DNA of 64,000 nucleotides from contig NZ_JAALFE010000011.1 of the NCBI RefSeq assembly GCF_011059185.1, positions 1 to 64,000 of the forward strand. The letters are read 5' to 3'. The position numbers were made by a program, and so were the translations under genes. The DNA comes from Paragemmobacter kunshanensis. Lineage in GTDB: Bacteria > Pseudomonadota > Alphaproteobacteria > Rhodobacterales > Rhodobacteraceae. Positions 1-8,508 of this stretch are shown in pieces (within the stretch, counting starts at the first letter, position 1; each line of letters begins with the position of its first letter). Under the pieces are notes generated by a model. The model was not told the DNA's origin. It made no database searches and saw only the letters and a program-made list of their open reading frames with translations.

Positions 1-100
1 CCAGAATGCTGCGGGTTCGAGGCTTGATCCACCCGACTTCGGCCGTTTGCGCGACGACAGACACCGCTCGGGGCGAAGAACGCTTGCCCAGCGAGCAAAA

Positions 101-199
101 TCAGGCGATCTTGAAGTCAAGCGGCAGGCCACTTGGGGAATGTCGGTTCAGGTCTGCCGGTCCGGCGATGCGGTCCAAAAGCGGGGTCTGGGTCATCAT
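101..199 (-). pseudogene. dxs: Truncated 5' end of dxs (1-deoxy-D-xylulose-5-phosphate synthase)
   Basis: A short reading frame of 32-33 codons starts at tandem ATGs (199 and 196) behind a clear GGAGG ribosome binding site and stops at 101-103. Its first residues, MMTQTPLLDRIAGPADL, resemble the Dxs N-terminus (TPxLDRVxxPADLK), and dxs follows pufX in Rhodobacter sphaeroides. After about 18 residues the similarity ends, and the frame closes with HSPSGLPLDFKIA. None of the thiamine-diphosphate enzyme domains can be found in the remaining 100 bases of the window in any minus-strand frame. I infer a decayed or rearranged dxs that kept its start signals. It could instead be an unrelated short ORF, because the match is brief. 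A functional dxs would have to lie elsewhere. Confidence 0.5.
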
Positions 200-210
200 G
201 GCCTCCGATG

Positions 211-245
211 AAAAAAGTGCCGTGTCGGGTCTACCAACACGGCAC
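211..245 (-). terminator. Rho-independent terminator of the puf operon
   Basis: Perfect 9-bp inverted repeat gtgccgtgt (217-225) / acacggcac (237-245) with an 11-base loop, followed on the minus strand by six T (211-216). It lies about 120 bases after the pufX stop and just upstream of the dxs remnant, so it would end the puf transcript. Confidence 0.85.
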
Positions 246-328
246 CAGGTCCCTGTCGCCAACAGGAAGGGAACCGGGCTGTGGTTGCGCCCCGGATCCG
301 GGCCGGCGTATGGCCCGAATGGTAGGGA

Positions 329-352
329 TGCGGGCGAAATCCTCCGCCCGCA
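329..352 (-). other. Hairpin directly behind pufX
   Basis: Perfect 8-bp inverted repeat tgcgggcg (329-336) / cgcccgca (345-352) with an 8-base loop, starting 8 bases after the pufX stop codon. There is no T-run, so it is more likely an mRNA 3'-end stabiliser or processing stop than a terminator. The rest of 246-328 shows only further GC-rich pairing and no gene. Confidence 0.5.
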
Positions 353-360
353 CCAAAGGG

Positions 361-585
361 TCAGGCGACCTGCGTTTCCGCAGGGGCCGTGATCAGGAAG
401 GCATTCGGATCGGGGGCCTGCTTGCTTTCCTCGGGCAGCAGAAGGCCCACGCCCCAGACCGCCAGAAGGATCGCCGCCACCGCCAGCACGAAGAGCGCCG
501 CCCACCCTGCCCCGGCCATCATCTGGTAAAGCGCCCAGGACCGAAGGGCAGAACCGGGCTTTTGCTGCATGAAGTCGTCAGACAT
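361..585 (-). CDS. pufX: PufX, LH1-reaction centre core complex protein
   Basis: PufX is the single-span polypeptide that opens the LH1 ring for quinone exchange in Rhodobacter-type core complexes. This 74-residue product has a charged N-terminus, the characteristic LRSWALYQMMAGAGWA segment entering the membrane (about residues 14-29), one hydrophobic helix (about 28-52), then the ESKQAPDPN linker typical of the family. The sequence is poorly conserved outside this region, as is usual for PufX. It is the last gene of pufQBALMX, 11 bases after pufM, and is followed by a hairpin and a terminator. No pufC cytochrome subunit is present, which agrees with a PufX-type organism. Confidence 0.9.
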   Translation of the reverse strand: MSDDFMQQKPGSALRSWALYQMMAGAGWAALFVLAVAAILLAVWGVGLLLPEESKQAPDPNAFLITAPAETQVA

Positions 586-596
586 GTCCTATCTCC

Positions 597-1520
597 TCAA
601 TCCAGCGGCGCGTAGCCGTGGTCCTGCGCCCAGACGTACCAGTTGTCCACGACCGTTCCGGTCAGAAGGATCCCGATCCCGCCCGTCAGCGTGACCAGCA
701 CCGCGAACCACCAGGCCCAGCGGTGAATCCCCTCCATCGTGGCATTGAAGCCCATGGTCCAGCGCCAGAAGAGCGCCGCCCGTTCGGCCGCCGTGCCCCG
801 GTCGGCGATCTGTTCAAGCTCGCGGTCGCCGCCAAAGCGCGACACCGCAAGGATCGTCGCCCCGTGCATCGCGAACAGCAGGGCCGATCCGTAGAGGAAG
901 GCGATGCTCAGCGCGTGGAAGGGGTTGTAGAACAGGTTGCCGTAGGTCAGCGAGAAGTTGTTGGTCCAGTCGAGATGGCTGAAGATGCCGTAGGGCACGG
1001 CTTCCGACCACGACCCCATCAGGATCGGCCGGAACAGGCCCAGCACCAGGAACAGCCAGATCGCGCTGGCGAAGGCCCAGCTCACATGCTTGCCCATGCC
1101 CAGCGCCTCGGCCCGGAGCCAGGTCCGCACCCACCAGGACAGGACCGACACGAGAAGGAAGAAGGATGCGATGATCCACAGCCCCCCTTCGGCGATCGGC
1201 GCGAAGCCCAGGCCGTATTCGGCCGAGGGCGGTTCCAGCGAGAACCAGAACAGGTCACGCATGAAGACCGCCGGGTTGAAGCCCGCCTGATACCAGAACC
1301 AGGCCCCGCAGAGCATGAACCAGACCGCGCCGGACATCAGCGAGATCACCCCCATCGTGCCCAGATAGACGGGCCCGAGCTGGGCATTTCCGAACCAGCC
1401 GGCCAGGGTGGAGAAACTCGCCCCCTTCGTCCGGTTGGACAGTTCCACCCCTTCCACCATCCCCATTTCGGGGGCGGCCTGCACCTGCACCTGGGTGAAG
1501 ATGTTCTGATACTCAGCCAT
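597..1520 (-). CDS. pufM: Photosynthetic reaction centre M subunit
   Basis: One of the two core membrane subunits that bind bacteriochlorophylls, bacteriopheophytins, quinones and the non-haem iron. The 307-residue product has five membrane helices. The ligand residues fall at the same numbers as in R. sphaeroides M: His182 and His202 (BChl ligands, His202 special pair), His219, Glu234 and His266 (iron). The start overlaps the pufL stop by 8 bases (ATGGCTGA), indicating translational coupling. It ends in [12 protein letters not shown] with no cytochrome-docking extension. All key residues are intact, so the reaction centre should be functional. Confidence 0.98.
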   Translation of the reverse strand: MAEYQNIFTQVQVQAAPEMGMVEGVELSNRTKGASFSTLAGWFGNAQLGPVYLGTMGVISLMSGAVWFMLCGAWFWYQAGFNPAVFMRDLFWFSLEPPSAEYGLGFAPIAEGGLWIIASFFLLVSVLSWWVRTWLRAEALGMGKHVSWAFASAIWLFLVLGLFRPILMGSWSEAVPYGIFSHLDWTNNFSLTYGNLFYNPFHALSIAFLYGSALLFAMHGATILAVSRFGGDRELEQIADRGTAAERAALFWRWTMGFNATMEGIHRWAWWFAVLVTLTGGIGILLTGTVVDNWYVWAQDHGYAPLD

Positions 1521-2361
1521 TTACGCCTCCTGCGATGTCGGCCCACCACGGCAGCTGCAGCCACCAATCCCACCAGACGACCCACTGGTCGAACCAGATG
1601 GTGCCCGAGATGATGATGCAGACCGCGCTCCAGAACCCGGCATTCAGCGCCAGAAGCAGGCCCAGGCGGTGGATCCCGAGGGTGCCCACCGAATAGCCGA
1701 TCAGGTCGCGGAAATAGGTGTCCTCATGATCCGGCGTCCGCATCTCCTTGCCCTTTTCGGGATTGGCGGCGGACAGGATCAGCGCGCCATGCAGCGCCAG
1801 CGCCAGCGCGTTCGTGAAGAAGAACGACACGGCGATCATATGGGCGGGGTTGTAGTGGAAGTTGCCGTAGGTATAGCCCGTGTTGGACACCCAATCGAGA
1901 TGCGTCCAGATGCCATAGGGGAAGGCATAGCCCCAGGCCCCCATCAGAAGCGGGCGGAACACCACCAGCGTCGCATAGGCGAAAATCGCGACGCCAAAGG
2001 CGAAGGGCACATGGAAGCCCATGCCCAGCTTGCGGCAGATCTCCACCTCGCGCAGGGCCCAGCTGATGAAGGCCCCCAGCGCGCAGATGGTGATCAGTTG
2101 CCAAAGCCCCCCCTGCATGAGGGGAGCAAATCCCAGCCCGTATTCCACGGGCGGCGGATCAATCGAAATCAGCCACGGGTTCCACACACCTTCCATGGCC
2201 GTGCCGTAGAAGATCAGGATCGTGCCAAGCGCCGCGAAGAAGAACGTCGTGACGCCAAAGAAGCCGACGTAGAAAGGTCCGACCCAGAAGTCGAACAGGT
2301 TCCCGCCGATCAGCGTGCCCCCCGGCACGCGGTATTTTCGTTCGAAGCTGAGCAGTGCCAT
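1513..2361 (-). CDS. pufL: Photosynthetic reaction centre L subunit
   Basis: Partner of PufM in the reaction centre core, binding the special pair, the active-branch cofactors and QB. The product is 282 residues with five membrane spans. Counting the initiator Met, the expected ligands are His154, His174, His191, Glu213 and His231, one more than the mature numbering of the R. sphaeroides protein. The start [20 protein letters not shown] is the canonical L N-terminus. It is separated from pufA by 114 bases containing a strong hairpin and overlaps pufM by 8 bases. Confidence 0.98.
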   Translation of the reverse strand: MALLSFERKYRVPGGTLIGGNLFDFWVGPFYVGFFGVTTFFFAALGTILIFYGTAMEGVWNPWLISIDPPPVEYGLGFAPLMQGGLWQLITICALGAFISWALREVEICRKLGMGFHVPFAFGVAIFAYATLVVFRPLLMGAWGYAFPYGIWTHLDWVSNTGYTYGNFHYNPAHMIAVSFFFTNALALALHGALILSAANPEKGKEMRTPDHEDTYFRDLIGYSVGTLGIHRLGLLLALNAGFWSAVCIIISGTIWFDQWVVWWDWWLQLPWWADIAGGVNG

Positions 2362-2428
2362 GCTTCCCTCTCCGCTTTTGTTGCGCCCGGCGGTCGCTTT
2401 TGCCGTCGGAAAACCCGTTCGGGTCGCC

Positions 2429-2457
2429 GCGGGCGAAGAGGCCAGCCCTCCGCCCGC
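2429..2457 (-). other. pufA-pufL intercistronic mRNA hairpin
   Basis: Inverted repeat gcgggcg (2429-2435) / cgcccgc (2451-2457). After a two-base bulge the stem continues with gagg (2438-2441) / cctc (2447-2450) around a 5-base loop. A stable hairpin at this place is known in Rhodobacter; it protects the upstream pufBA message so that LH1 subunits are made in excess over reaction centres. I infer the same role here. Confidence 0.75.
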
Positions 2458-2475
2458 AGCCAGTGCCTTACGGCG

Positions 2476-2655
2476 TCACTCGGTCGCGGCCGCCGGAGCG
2501 GCGCCACCGGCGGCAGCAGCGGTCTGGAACCAGTTCAGGCCGTTGCTCAGAACCACCAGGTGGATCATCGCAGCCAGCAGGAACAGGAAGACACCCTGCG
2601 CGACGAAGACGCGACGGGGATCGAAGATGAGCCAGATCTTGTAGAATTTGGACAT
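2476..2655 (-). CDS. pufA: Light-harvesting 1 alpha subunit
   Basis: Antenna polypeptide that forms the LH1 ring with PufB. It has 59 residues: a short cytoplasmic [17 protein letters not shown] head, one membrane helix with the BChl-binding His32 ([10 protein letters not shown]), and an Ala-rich periplasmic tail. The start at 2655 was chosen over a longer in-frame ATG at 2718 because it matches the LH1 alpha N-terminus and is preceded by GAGGA; the extra 21 codons overlap the pufB end. It lies 13 bases after pufB and is followed by the intercistronic hairpin. Confidence 0.96.
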   Translation of the reverse strand: MSKFYKIWLIFDPRRVFVAQGVFLFLLAAMIHLVVLSNGLNWFQTAAAAGGAAPAAATE

Positions 2656-2668
2656 TGCTTGATCCTCC

Positions 2669-2818
2669 TCAGAACCACGGGCGCCAGATGTACGTGGCGA
2701 TATGGGCGACGACGGCAATGGCCACGAAGAGCCAGAGCCCGCTCATATACACCGAGTGCAGTTCCTGCGCCTGCTCGTCGGTAAGACCTGTGAAGCTCAG
2801 GTCAGATTTATCAGCCAT
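2669..2818 (-). CDS. pufB: Light-harvesting 1 beta subunit
   Basis: Antenna partner of PufA. The 49-residue protein has the typical acidic head [20 protein letters not shown], His21 near the membrane surface, the BChl ligand His39 in the helix ([10 protein letters not shown]) and the RPWF C-terminus. The start at 2818 follows a strong GGAGGA; the upstream ATG at 2851 has no family support. The 193 bases between pufQ and pufB hold no gene but contain small hairpins, for example gccgca/tgcggc at 2845-2861, which probably mark mRNA processing of the pufQ-pufBA transcript. Confidence 0.97.
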   Translation of the reverse strand: MADKSDLSFTGLTDEQAQELHSVYMSGLWLFVAIAVVAHIATYIWRPWF

Positions 2819-3011
2819 TCTATCCTCCGGATGGGCAGACTGACGCCGCAATCCCTGCGGCCAGGTTCACGGTCGGGCGGAATGCCCTTCCGAGTTTCCG
2901 CCACCCCCCGATGGTCTGGGGGAGGGCGAAGCGGTGACGGGTCGGGCGCAACCCGGATCAGTTCCTTCCGCAAGCGCCCCGGCGGGGCCTGCGGAGATTC
3001 GGCTTCCTTCC

Positions 3012-3233
3012 CTAGGGGCGGAAGATGTTGGGCGTGATCGACCCCGCCTCGCGCCAGGCGCGGGCCAGGGGGCCATGCACCGGCAGGCGCCTCTCCAGAA
3101 CCGTCTGAACGATCCAGGCGATGGCGGCGAAGGGGATCGCGACCAGGAAGATAAGGGCGAAATAGACGTAGAACTCGATGCGCGGCGCGCGGTGGGCGTG
3201 ATGCCCGTTCTCGCCTGCGGTATGATCGCTCAT
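3012..3233 (-). CDS. pufQ: PufQ, bacteriochlorophyll/antenna assembly protein
   Basis: PufQ is a small membrane protein at the head of the puf operon, implicated in tetrapyrrole flow to bacteriochlorophyll and LH complexes. The 73-residue product has a His-rich N-terminus, the [20 protein letters not shown] membrane segment (about residues 17-45), a basic patch and a C-terminal [10 protein letters not shown] motif typical of the family. Its ATG overlaps the bchZ stop in ATGA (3230-3233), so it is coupled to the bch genes upstream, as in Rhodobacter. The puf promoter is therefore expected inside bchZ. Confidence 0.95.
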   Translation of the reverse strand: MSDHTAGENGHHAHRAPRIEFYVYFALIFLVAIPFAAIAWIVQTVLERRLPVHGPLARAWREAGSITPNIFRP

Positions 3234-4708
3234 GCAGTTCCTCCCTTTTGTGTTGCGCGGGCCGCGCCACGAAGCGCCTCCACCGTTTCCTTGACCACCC
3301 GCTCTGCGCCCTGGTCGAGCGCGGCCTTTTCGGCCGCATCGCGCAGGGTCCGCGCGGCGGAGATCCGTGTCAGGACCGGATGTTCGGCAACGATCCGGTC
3401 AAGCTCTGCCTGCGCATCGGCATCCCAGGGGAAGTCGCGCCGCAGGGTCGTGGGGGTGGCAGCCGTCGAGTCCATCTCGGACCCCAGCGGCAGGATGTGG
3501 AACAGCGCCTCGAACAGCCCGTTGCAGACCTCCTGCAGTAGCCAGACGCAGCCGGCATAGCCCATGAAGGGCGTGCCGGTATGGCGGCGGATGGCGGCAC
3601 CGGGGAAGCTTGCCGCGATGAAATGCGGCTGCGGTCCATGTCCGGCCTTGAGTTCCGCGAGATACATCTTCTCGTTGATCGACCCCATCAGGACCAGCGG
3701 GCGATGCTGGCGCACCATGGCGCGCACGGCCTCGTTGTTGGTCTTGGCGCCTGCCTGCCGCGCGACGGCAAAGGCGCAAGGCAGGCCAAGGTCGGTTTCC
3801 AGATAGGCGCGGATGCCGCGGGCATAGGTTTCATTCGCCACGATGGCGAAATTGGCGGTGCCAAAGAAATCCTGCGTTACCGACCGCCACAGATCCCAGA
3901 CGGGCTTCAGCGTGGAATGCTTCTCCCGCGCGATGAACGGCTCCGGGTCCAGCCCCAGCAACTCGCCCAGCTTGCGCAGGAATTTCGTCGTGGACTCGAG
4001 CCCGATGGGCGCCTGCAGATAGGGCTTGCCCAGCACCTCGGCCAGACCGCGCCCGAATTCCCGATACATGACGATGTTCACATCGGCATTCACGAGGTTC
4101 CGCATCTCGGCCAGATGCGCGCCCAGCGGCATGACCATGTTGACCTCGGCCCCGATCCCTTCGACCAGACGGCGGATTTCATGCAGGTCGGACGCCATGT
4201 TGAAGACGCCATACATCGGACCAAGGATGTTGACGCGCGGGCGGTCGCCATCCTCGCGCTTCTTCTCGATGGGCATCCGCCCCTTGGTCATGGCGAATTC
4301 GGTGAAGATCCAGGTCATCGCCCGGTCGGCGGCCTGCCACTGATCCTCGTCGATGGTGCGCGGCAGGAAACGCTGGATGTTCGTCCCCATGGGCGTCACG
4401 CCACCGCCGATCATCTCGGCAATCGACCCGGTCACGACCACGGCGGGCAAGGCAGGATCGAGCGTCTTCCAAGCCCGCTTCATCGCGCCCTCGGTGCCGT
4501 CGCGGCCCAGTTCTTCCTCGCCCAGCCCCGTCACCACGATGGGCAATTCATGCGGCGGCAGCGCGTCGGTGTAATGCAGGACGGAGGTCACGGGCAGGTT
4601 CTCGCAGCCCACGGGGCCGTCGATCACCACCTGCAATCCCTTGACGGCGCAGAAGGCATAGACCGCCCCCCAATAGCCGCCCGCACGATCATGGTCCTGG
4701 ATCAGCAT
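3230..4708 (-). CDS. bchZ: Chlorophyllide a reductase subunit Z
   Basis: NifK-like subunit of chlorophyllide oxidoreductase (BchXYZ), which reduces the ring B C7=C8 double bond to give the bacteriochlorin. The start at 4708 gives [20 protein letters not shown], the canonical N-terminus; the five residues before it come from a longer in-frame ATG. The cluster-binding motif GPVGCENLP lies near residue 34 and the nitrogenase-like fold continues to the C-terminus (about 492 residues). It is downstream of bchY across a spacer with three palindromes and overlaps pufQ by four bases. Confidence 0.97.
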   Translation of the reverse strand: MLIQDHDRAGGYWGAVYAFCAVKGLQVVIDGPVGCENLPVTSVLHYTDALPPHELPIVVTGLGEEELGRDGTEGAMKRAWKTLDPALPAVVVTGSIAEMIGGGVTPMGTNIQRFLPRTIDEDQWQAADRAMTWIFTEFAMTKGRMPIEKKREDGDRPRVNILGPMYGVFNMASDLHEIRRLVEGIGAEVNMVMPLGAHLAEMRNLVNADVNIVMYREFGRGLAEVLGKPYLQAPIGLESTTKFLRKLGELLGLDPEPFIAREKHSTLKPVWDLWRSVTQDFFGTANFAIVANETYARGIRAYLETDLGLPCAFAVARQAGAKTNNEAVRAMVRQHRPLVLMGSINEKMYLAELKAGHGPQPHFIAASFPGAAIRRHTGTPFMGYAGCVWLLQEVCNGLFEALFHILPLGSEMDSTAATPTTLRRDFPWDADAQAELDRIVAEHPVLTRISAARTLRDAAEKAALDQGAERVVKETVEALRGAARATQKGGTA

Positions 4709-4727
4709 GCACGCCTCCCCCAACCCC

Positions 4728-4812
4728 GATTTTTCTGCGAAAAATCAGCACCCGGAGCCGAGACCCGAATTTTCGCAGAAAATTCGTTCTTCAGATTTTT
4801 CGCAGAAAAATC
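4728..4812. repeat. Three tandem short palindromes between bchY and bchZ
   Basis: Three perfect 8-bp inverted repeats with 3-base spacers occupy the intercistronic gap: gatttttctgcgaaaaatc (4728-4746), gaattttcgcagaaaattc (4767-4785) and gatttttcgcagaaaaatc (4794-4812). They are AT-rich in a very GC-rich region. The second recurs unchanged at the end of crtA (17334-17352), and related palindromes follow crtC. They may form mRNA hairpins that set the relative stability of the bchY and bchZ segments, or be a mobile REP-like element; which one is not decided by the sequence. Confidence 0.85.
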
Positions 4813-4823
4813 GTGGCGACGGA

Positions 4824-6404
4824 TCATATCATCGCCTCCGCCGCGGCGGCCTTGGCGGCCTTTTCCAGCTTCTTCTGATGCGCCGCGCGGAAATCGGGGC
4901 GCAGGTTCGGCGCGCCTTCCCAGATGCCCGCCGTATCGCCGGTGCCGACGCCTTCGAAGAAGTCCTTCATCCCGTCCATGCGCGCCTTGTTGGCCATGGC
5001 GGCATTCACCACCTGCGCCAGGGACCCCGCCCCCGCAGGCCCCATCAGGGGCCGCGCCGAAATCAGGTTCGTGAAATACAGCGCCGGGATGGCCAGCTCC
5101 TTGGCCTTCTGCACCACCGGGGTCGTCCCGATGGCAAGGTCAGGCCGGAATGCCTCCATCGCCGCGCAGTCATCTTCCAGCGACGCGCGGTATTTCACCG
5201 CGACGCCCCGCGCCTCCAGCCAGTCGCGATCCGCCGCCGACCACTCGTTCCGCGCACAGGCCGTGCCGACATAGGCGACATCCGCCCCGCTTTCGACCAG
5301 CAGCCGCGCGACCAGCAGTTCGGAGCCTTCATAGCCCGACAGCGTGATCCGCCCCTTGATCGGGTTCGCCGCCAAAGCCCCCTTGATCGCACCGCCAAAG
5401 GCATTCTGCGCCGCCGCCACATGCGCCGGGTTCACGCCATAGGCATCGCCAATGGCCGCCAGCCAAGCCATCGTCCCGTCATATCCGACCGGAGCCGATC
5501 CCACGACCTTGCGCCCCGCCGCCTGAAACTCGCGGATTGCCGCCGTGTAGAAGGGATGGATCGCCGCCACCACGCCGCTATCCAGCGCGGCATAGAGCTC
5601 CCGCCACTCGCGGCACGGGACCACCGGCCCCGCGGCCAGACCCATCGGCGCCAGCATCGCCCCGATCATCATCGGGTCCGCCGGGAACATCTCGCCCAGC
5701 AGGGCAACCGTCGGACGATCCGACCGCCCCCGCTCGGGTGCCGCCACAGGCCCCGCCTCGATCTCGCGCCGCGCGTAAGCCAGCATGGCACCGGCCAGCA
5801 CGTCCTTCGCCTCGGCATGGGTCGGCACGCCGAAGCCCGGCACGTCGATGCCCACGATGCGGACACCGTTGATCTCGTTCGGCAGCAGCTTCAGCGGCAC
5901 GCCCGATGCGGTGGGCACGCAGAGGTTCGTCACCACCACCGCGTCATAACGCTCCGGGTCCGCCAGCTCATGCACCGCGTCGCGGATGTCCTCGAACAGC
6001 TTGCCCGTCACAAGCGTCTCAGAGTTGAACGGCACATAGCCCACCGACCGCCGCGCCCCGTAGAAGTGGCTCACAAAGGTCAGCCCATAGACACAGCAGG
6101 CCGACCCCGACAGAACCGTCGCCACCCGCCGCATCCGCAGACCCACGCGCAGCGAGCCGAAGGCAGGACACATGCTCTGCGGCTTGTCATGCGGACCTTG
6201 CGGATAATCCGCCGCATAGCGGTCCAGCACGTCGGAATTCCCCGCAGCCCGCGCCGCAGCTTCCATCTCAGCCGCACCTGCATGGCAACCCAGACCATCA
6301 AGATTGGGGCCATCCGCCACGACCCCGGCCGCACCCACTTCGGGGCGCAGCCCCTCGGTCACGGGCGTCTCGGCGGTGTGGTCATAGCGGATTTCGCCGT
6401 CCAT
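4824..6404 (-). CDS. bchY: Chlorophyllide a reductase subunit Y
   Basis: NifD-like subunit that forms the catalytic heterotetramer with BchZ. Recognisable blocks are PQSMCPAFGSLRVGLRMRR, the SGSACCVYGLTFVSHFYGA cluster region and NLCVPTASGVPLKLLPNEI. The ATG at 6404 overlaps the stop of a 23-codon micro-ORF as TGATG; a GTG one codon upstream (6407) is also possible. About 35 residues at the N-terminus (DGEIRYDHTAETPVTEGLRP and following) precede the part that aligns with the R. capsulatus protein as I remember it, so this may be a lineage-specific extension. It is about 526 residues and belongs to the bchC-X-Y-Z-puf operon. Confidence 0.96.
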   Translation of the reverse strand: MDGEIRYDHTAETPVTEGLRPEVGAAGVVADGPNLDGLGCHAGAAEMEAAARAAGNSDVLDRYAADYPQGPHDKPQSMCPAFGSLRVGLRMRRVATVLSGSACCVYGLTFVSHFYGARRSVGYVPFNSETLVTGKLFEDIRDAVHELADPERYDAVVVTNLCVPTASGVPLKLLPNEINGVRIVGIDVPGFGVPTHAEAKDVLAGAMLAYARREIEAGPVAAPERGRSDRPTVALLGEMFPADPMMIGAMLAPMGLAAGPVVPCREWRELYAALDSGVVAAIHPFYTAAIREFQAAGRKVVGSAPVGYDGTMAWLAAIGDAYGVNPAHVAAAQNAFGGAIKGALAANPIKGRITLSGYEGSELLVARLLVESGADVAYVGTACARNEWSAADRDWLEARGVAVKYRASLEDDCAAMEAFRPDLAIGTTPVVQKAKELAIPALYFTNLISARPLMGPAGAGSLAQVVNAAMANKARMDGMKDFFEGVGTGDTAGIWEGAPNLRPDFRAAHQKKLEKAAKAAAAEAMI

Positions 6405-6475
6405 CACTTCGTCCCCTTCCGGGCCAGCGCGCGCAGCGCCTCTTCCAGTTTCTCAAGCGCGGAAAGATCAAACAT
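6404..6475 (-). CDS. Possible coupled micro-ORF between bchX and bchY (23 aa)
   Basis: A 23-codon frame, starting [10 protein letters not shown] and ending ALARKGTK, fills the gap between bchX and bchY exactly. Its ATG (6475-6473) overlaps the bchX stop by 8 bases (ATGTTTGA) and its TGA overlaps the bchY ATG as TGATG. The peptide is predicted to be one amphipathic Leu/Lys/Glu helix. I recognise no family. The tight overlaps suggest it could be translated, either as a real peptide or as a coupling device that carries ribosomes from bchX to bchY. Chance remains possible at this length. Confidence 0.4.
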   Translation of the reverse strand: MFDLSALEKLEEALRALARKGTK

Positions 6476-7469
6476 CGTCGTAGACCACTTCCAGCGACTT
6501 CACCTCGCCCGCGAACTTGCCGCGCATGTCGGCATCGTTTGCAGGCTCCAGCACGAAATCCGCACCCGTGGTTTCCGCATCGAACAGGCCCAGAAGCCCG
6601 TCCTGCGTCAAAGGCTTGGGCCGCAGCGGCGGCGCATCCGCCACATTGCCCGCCAGCTCCTCGAACAGCGCGCCCCACTGGGTCGCGTGCGTCCCCACGA
6701 TCTGGTAATTCGCCGACTTCCGCCGCAGGTCGTCATCCGCCGGGATCGCGGCAAGGATCGGGATCTTCACAGCCTCCGCAAAGGCCGCAGCCTCGCCCGT
6801 GCCGTCATCCTTGTTGATGACCATGCCCGCCACGCCGACATTGCCGCCCAGCTTGCGGAAATATTCCACCGCCGAGCAGACGTTGTTCGCGACGTACAGC
6901 GATTGCAGGTCGTTCGACGCGACCACGATCACCTTCTGCGCCATGTCCCGCGCGATGGGCAGGCCGAACCCGCCGCAGACCACGTCGCCCAGGAAATCCA
7001 GAAGCACATAGTCGAAGTCCCAGTCGTGGAACCCCAGTTTCTCCAGCAGCTCGAAGCCGTGGATGATCCCCCGCCCGCCGCAACCGCGGCCGACTTCCGG
7101 GCCACCCAGTTCCATCGCAAAGACCCCGCCCCGCTTGAAGCAGACATCACCGATCTTCACCTCTTCCCCCGCCAGCTTCTTGCGGGTGGAGGTTTCGATG
7201 ATCGTCGGGCAGGCCTTGCCGCCGAAGAGCAGGCTGGTGGTATCCGACTTCGGATCGCAGCCGATCAGCAGCACGCGCTTGCCCATCTCGGCCATCATGT
7301 GGCTGAGGTTGGCCAGCGTGAAGGACTTGCCGATCCCGCCCTTGCCGTAGATCGCGATGATCTGCGTCTTCTTGCTGGGCGGGTCCGAAGGCACCTCCAG
7401 CGACGGCTCCTCATGCGCCTCGTCGCGCAGGCGGGTGTCGAAATCCTTCAGGTTGGGAACGTCGTTCAT
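6468..7469 (-). CDS. bchX: Chlorophyllide a reductase iron protein BchX
   Basis: NifH-like ATPase that donates electrons to BchYZ. The P-loop YGKGGIGKS is at residues 41-49, followed by [11 protein letters not shown] (switch I region). The cluster-bridging cysteines lie in GRGCGGRG and GDVVCGGFG. The 333-residue length and the extended N-terminus before the P-loop distinguish BchX from BchL. The start at 7469 was preferred over an ATG five codons upstream because it forms an ATGA overlap with the bchC stop. It is part of bchCXYZ. Confidence 0.97.
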   Translation of the reverse strand: MNDVPNLKDFDTRLRDEAHEEPSLEVPSDPPSKKTQIIAIYGKGGIGKSFTLANLSHMMAEMGKRVLLIGCDPKSDTTSLLFGGKACPTIIETSTRKKLAGEEVKIGDVCFKRGGVFAMELGGPEVGRGCGGRGIIHGFELLEKLGFHDWDFDYVLLDFLGDVVCGGFGLPIARDMAQKVIVVASNDLQSLYVANNVCSAVEYFRKLGGNVGVAGMVINKDDGTGEAAAFAEAVKIPILAAIPADDDLRRKSANYQIVGTHATQWGALFEELAGNVADAPPLRPKPLTQDGLLGLFDAETTGADFVLEPANDADMRGKFAGEVKSLEVVYDDV

Positions 7470-8410
7470 GCCGTGGCCTTCCAATCGAGGATCATCTTCA
7501 GGCAGGCCGCATCACCGAAGGCCGTCGCATAGGCCTCAGGCGCGTCGGATGCCGGACGGGTGTGGGTAATCAGACCGGACAGGGACAAGGCCCCGCTTTC
7601 GATCAGCGCGCGGGTGGCAACCAGATCATCGGGCTGCCATTCGGATGCGATGCGGATGCGCGCCTCTTTCATGAAGGCGGGCGGAAAGGCGAAGGAGACG
7701 GGTTCCGTATAGAACCCCGCCAGCACGACCTCGCCCCCCTTGGCCAGCCGCATGACCAGCTGATCCAGCAGGCCCTTGGCGCCCGATGCGTCATAGATCG
7801 CGCGGTAATCCCGGCGCGGGTCGTCTTCGGGCGCGATGCAGGCATAGCCTGCCGCGCCCTCGCGCCGCGCCGGGTTCGTTTCCCAGACCGTCGGCGCAGG
7901 CGCACCCGCCGCGACCGTCAACCGCGCGAGCAGCCGGCCCAGCGTGCCATGCCCCACGATCAGATCGGGCAGCGCCGTGGCAAAGCCCGCCAGCGCATGT
8001 CGCGCCGTGGCCGCCAGCGCCAAGAGCGCGCCTTCGGCGCCCATGCCGCCATCAATGCGTGACACACGATGCGCGGGCGTCACCAGATGGCGCGACGCGC
8101 CCCCAAACAGCCCCTTCACATCGCCCGCAAAACAGTTGGCGCCGGGAACGAAGACATGCTCGCCCACGCGATAGCCCGACTCGGCCCCCGCCTCGACCAC
8201 CACGCCCGCCGCCTCATATCCGGGGACCAGCGGATAGCCCATGCCCGGGAAGGGCGGCATCGTGCCGGTGTAGAACAGCTTTTCGGTGCCGGTGGAAATG
8301 CCGGAATGCGCGATCTCGACCACCAGGTCACCCGCGCCCGGGGCGACGATGTCCAGCGGCTGAAGCGAAAGCTCCCGCGGGCCGGAAAGGATGACTGCAG
8401 TCGTTCTCAC
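7466..8410 (-). CDS. bchC: 3-hydroxyethyl bacteriochlorophyllide a dehydrogenase
   Basis: Zinc-alcohol-dehydrogenase-like enzyme that oxidises the C3 hydroxyethyl group to acetyl, giving bacteriochlorophyllide a. The 314-residue protein has the [13 protein letters not shown] and [16 protein letters not shown] blocks of the family and a degenerate nucleotide-binding domain ([13 protein letters not shown] near the middle). It starts with GTG at 8410 behind a GGGGGA sequence. It opens the bchCXYZ-puf unit and has its own promoter with two PpsR operators. Confidence 0.95.
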   Translation of the reverse strand: MRTTAVILSGPRELSLQPLDIVAPGAGDLVVEIAHSGISTGTEKLFYTGTMPPFPGMGYPLVPGYEAAGVVVEAGAESGYRVGEHVFVPGANCFAGDVKGLFGGASRHLVTPAHRVSRIDGGMGAEGALLALAATARHALAGFATALPDLIVGHGTLGRLLARLTVAAGAPAPTVWETNPARREGAAGYACIAPEDDPRRDYRAIYDASGAKGLLDQLVMRLAKGGEVVLAGFYTEPVSFAFPPAFMKEARIRIASEWQPDDLVATRALIESGALSLSGLITHTRPASDAPEAYATAFGDAACLKMILDWKATA

Positions 8411-8464
8411 GTTTCTTCCCCCTGTGCCGCGACTCTCCGGGTTGCGGGAGCGGTATCGGCTATG

Positions 8465-8482
8465 TGTAAGGATAGACTGACA
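8465..8482. promoter_or_regulatory. PpsR/CrtJ operator 1 upstream of bchC
   Basis: tgtaaggatagactgaca matches TGT-N12-ACA exactly. It is one of a pair separated by 8 bases (the other is 8491-8508), the spacing described for the R. capsulatus bchC promoter, where CrtJ binds cooperatively to repress in oxygen. Confidence 0.85.
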
Positions 8483-8490
8483 TCGCTCAG

Positions 8491-8508
8491 TGTCAATTTA
8501 ATTAGACA
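8491..8508. promoter_or_regulatory. PpsR/CrtJ operator 2 upstream of bchC
   Basis: tgtcaatttaattagaca fits TGT-N12-ACA exactly. It overlaps the last codons and the stop codon of crtF, so the bchC promoter is built into the crtF 3' end. Confidence 0.85.

Noticed and set aside
2845-2861. Small hairpin before pufB as a riboswitch
   Set aside because: Only a 6-bp stem (gccgca/tgcggc) with no conserved aptamer-like sequence; mRNA processing is a simpler explanation.
4707-7532. 941-codon plus-strand frame opposite bchZ-bchY-bchX
   Set aside because: Shadow of three genes with clear nitrogenase-like products; the translation is Arg/His/Pro-rich without domain pattern and runs through intergenic palindromes.
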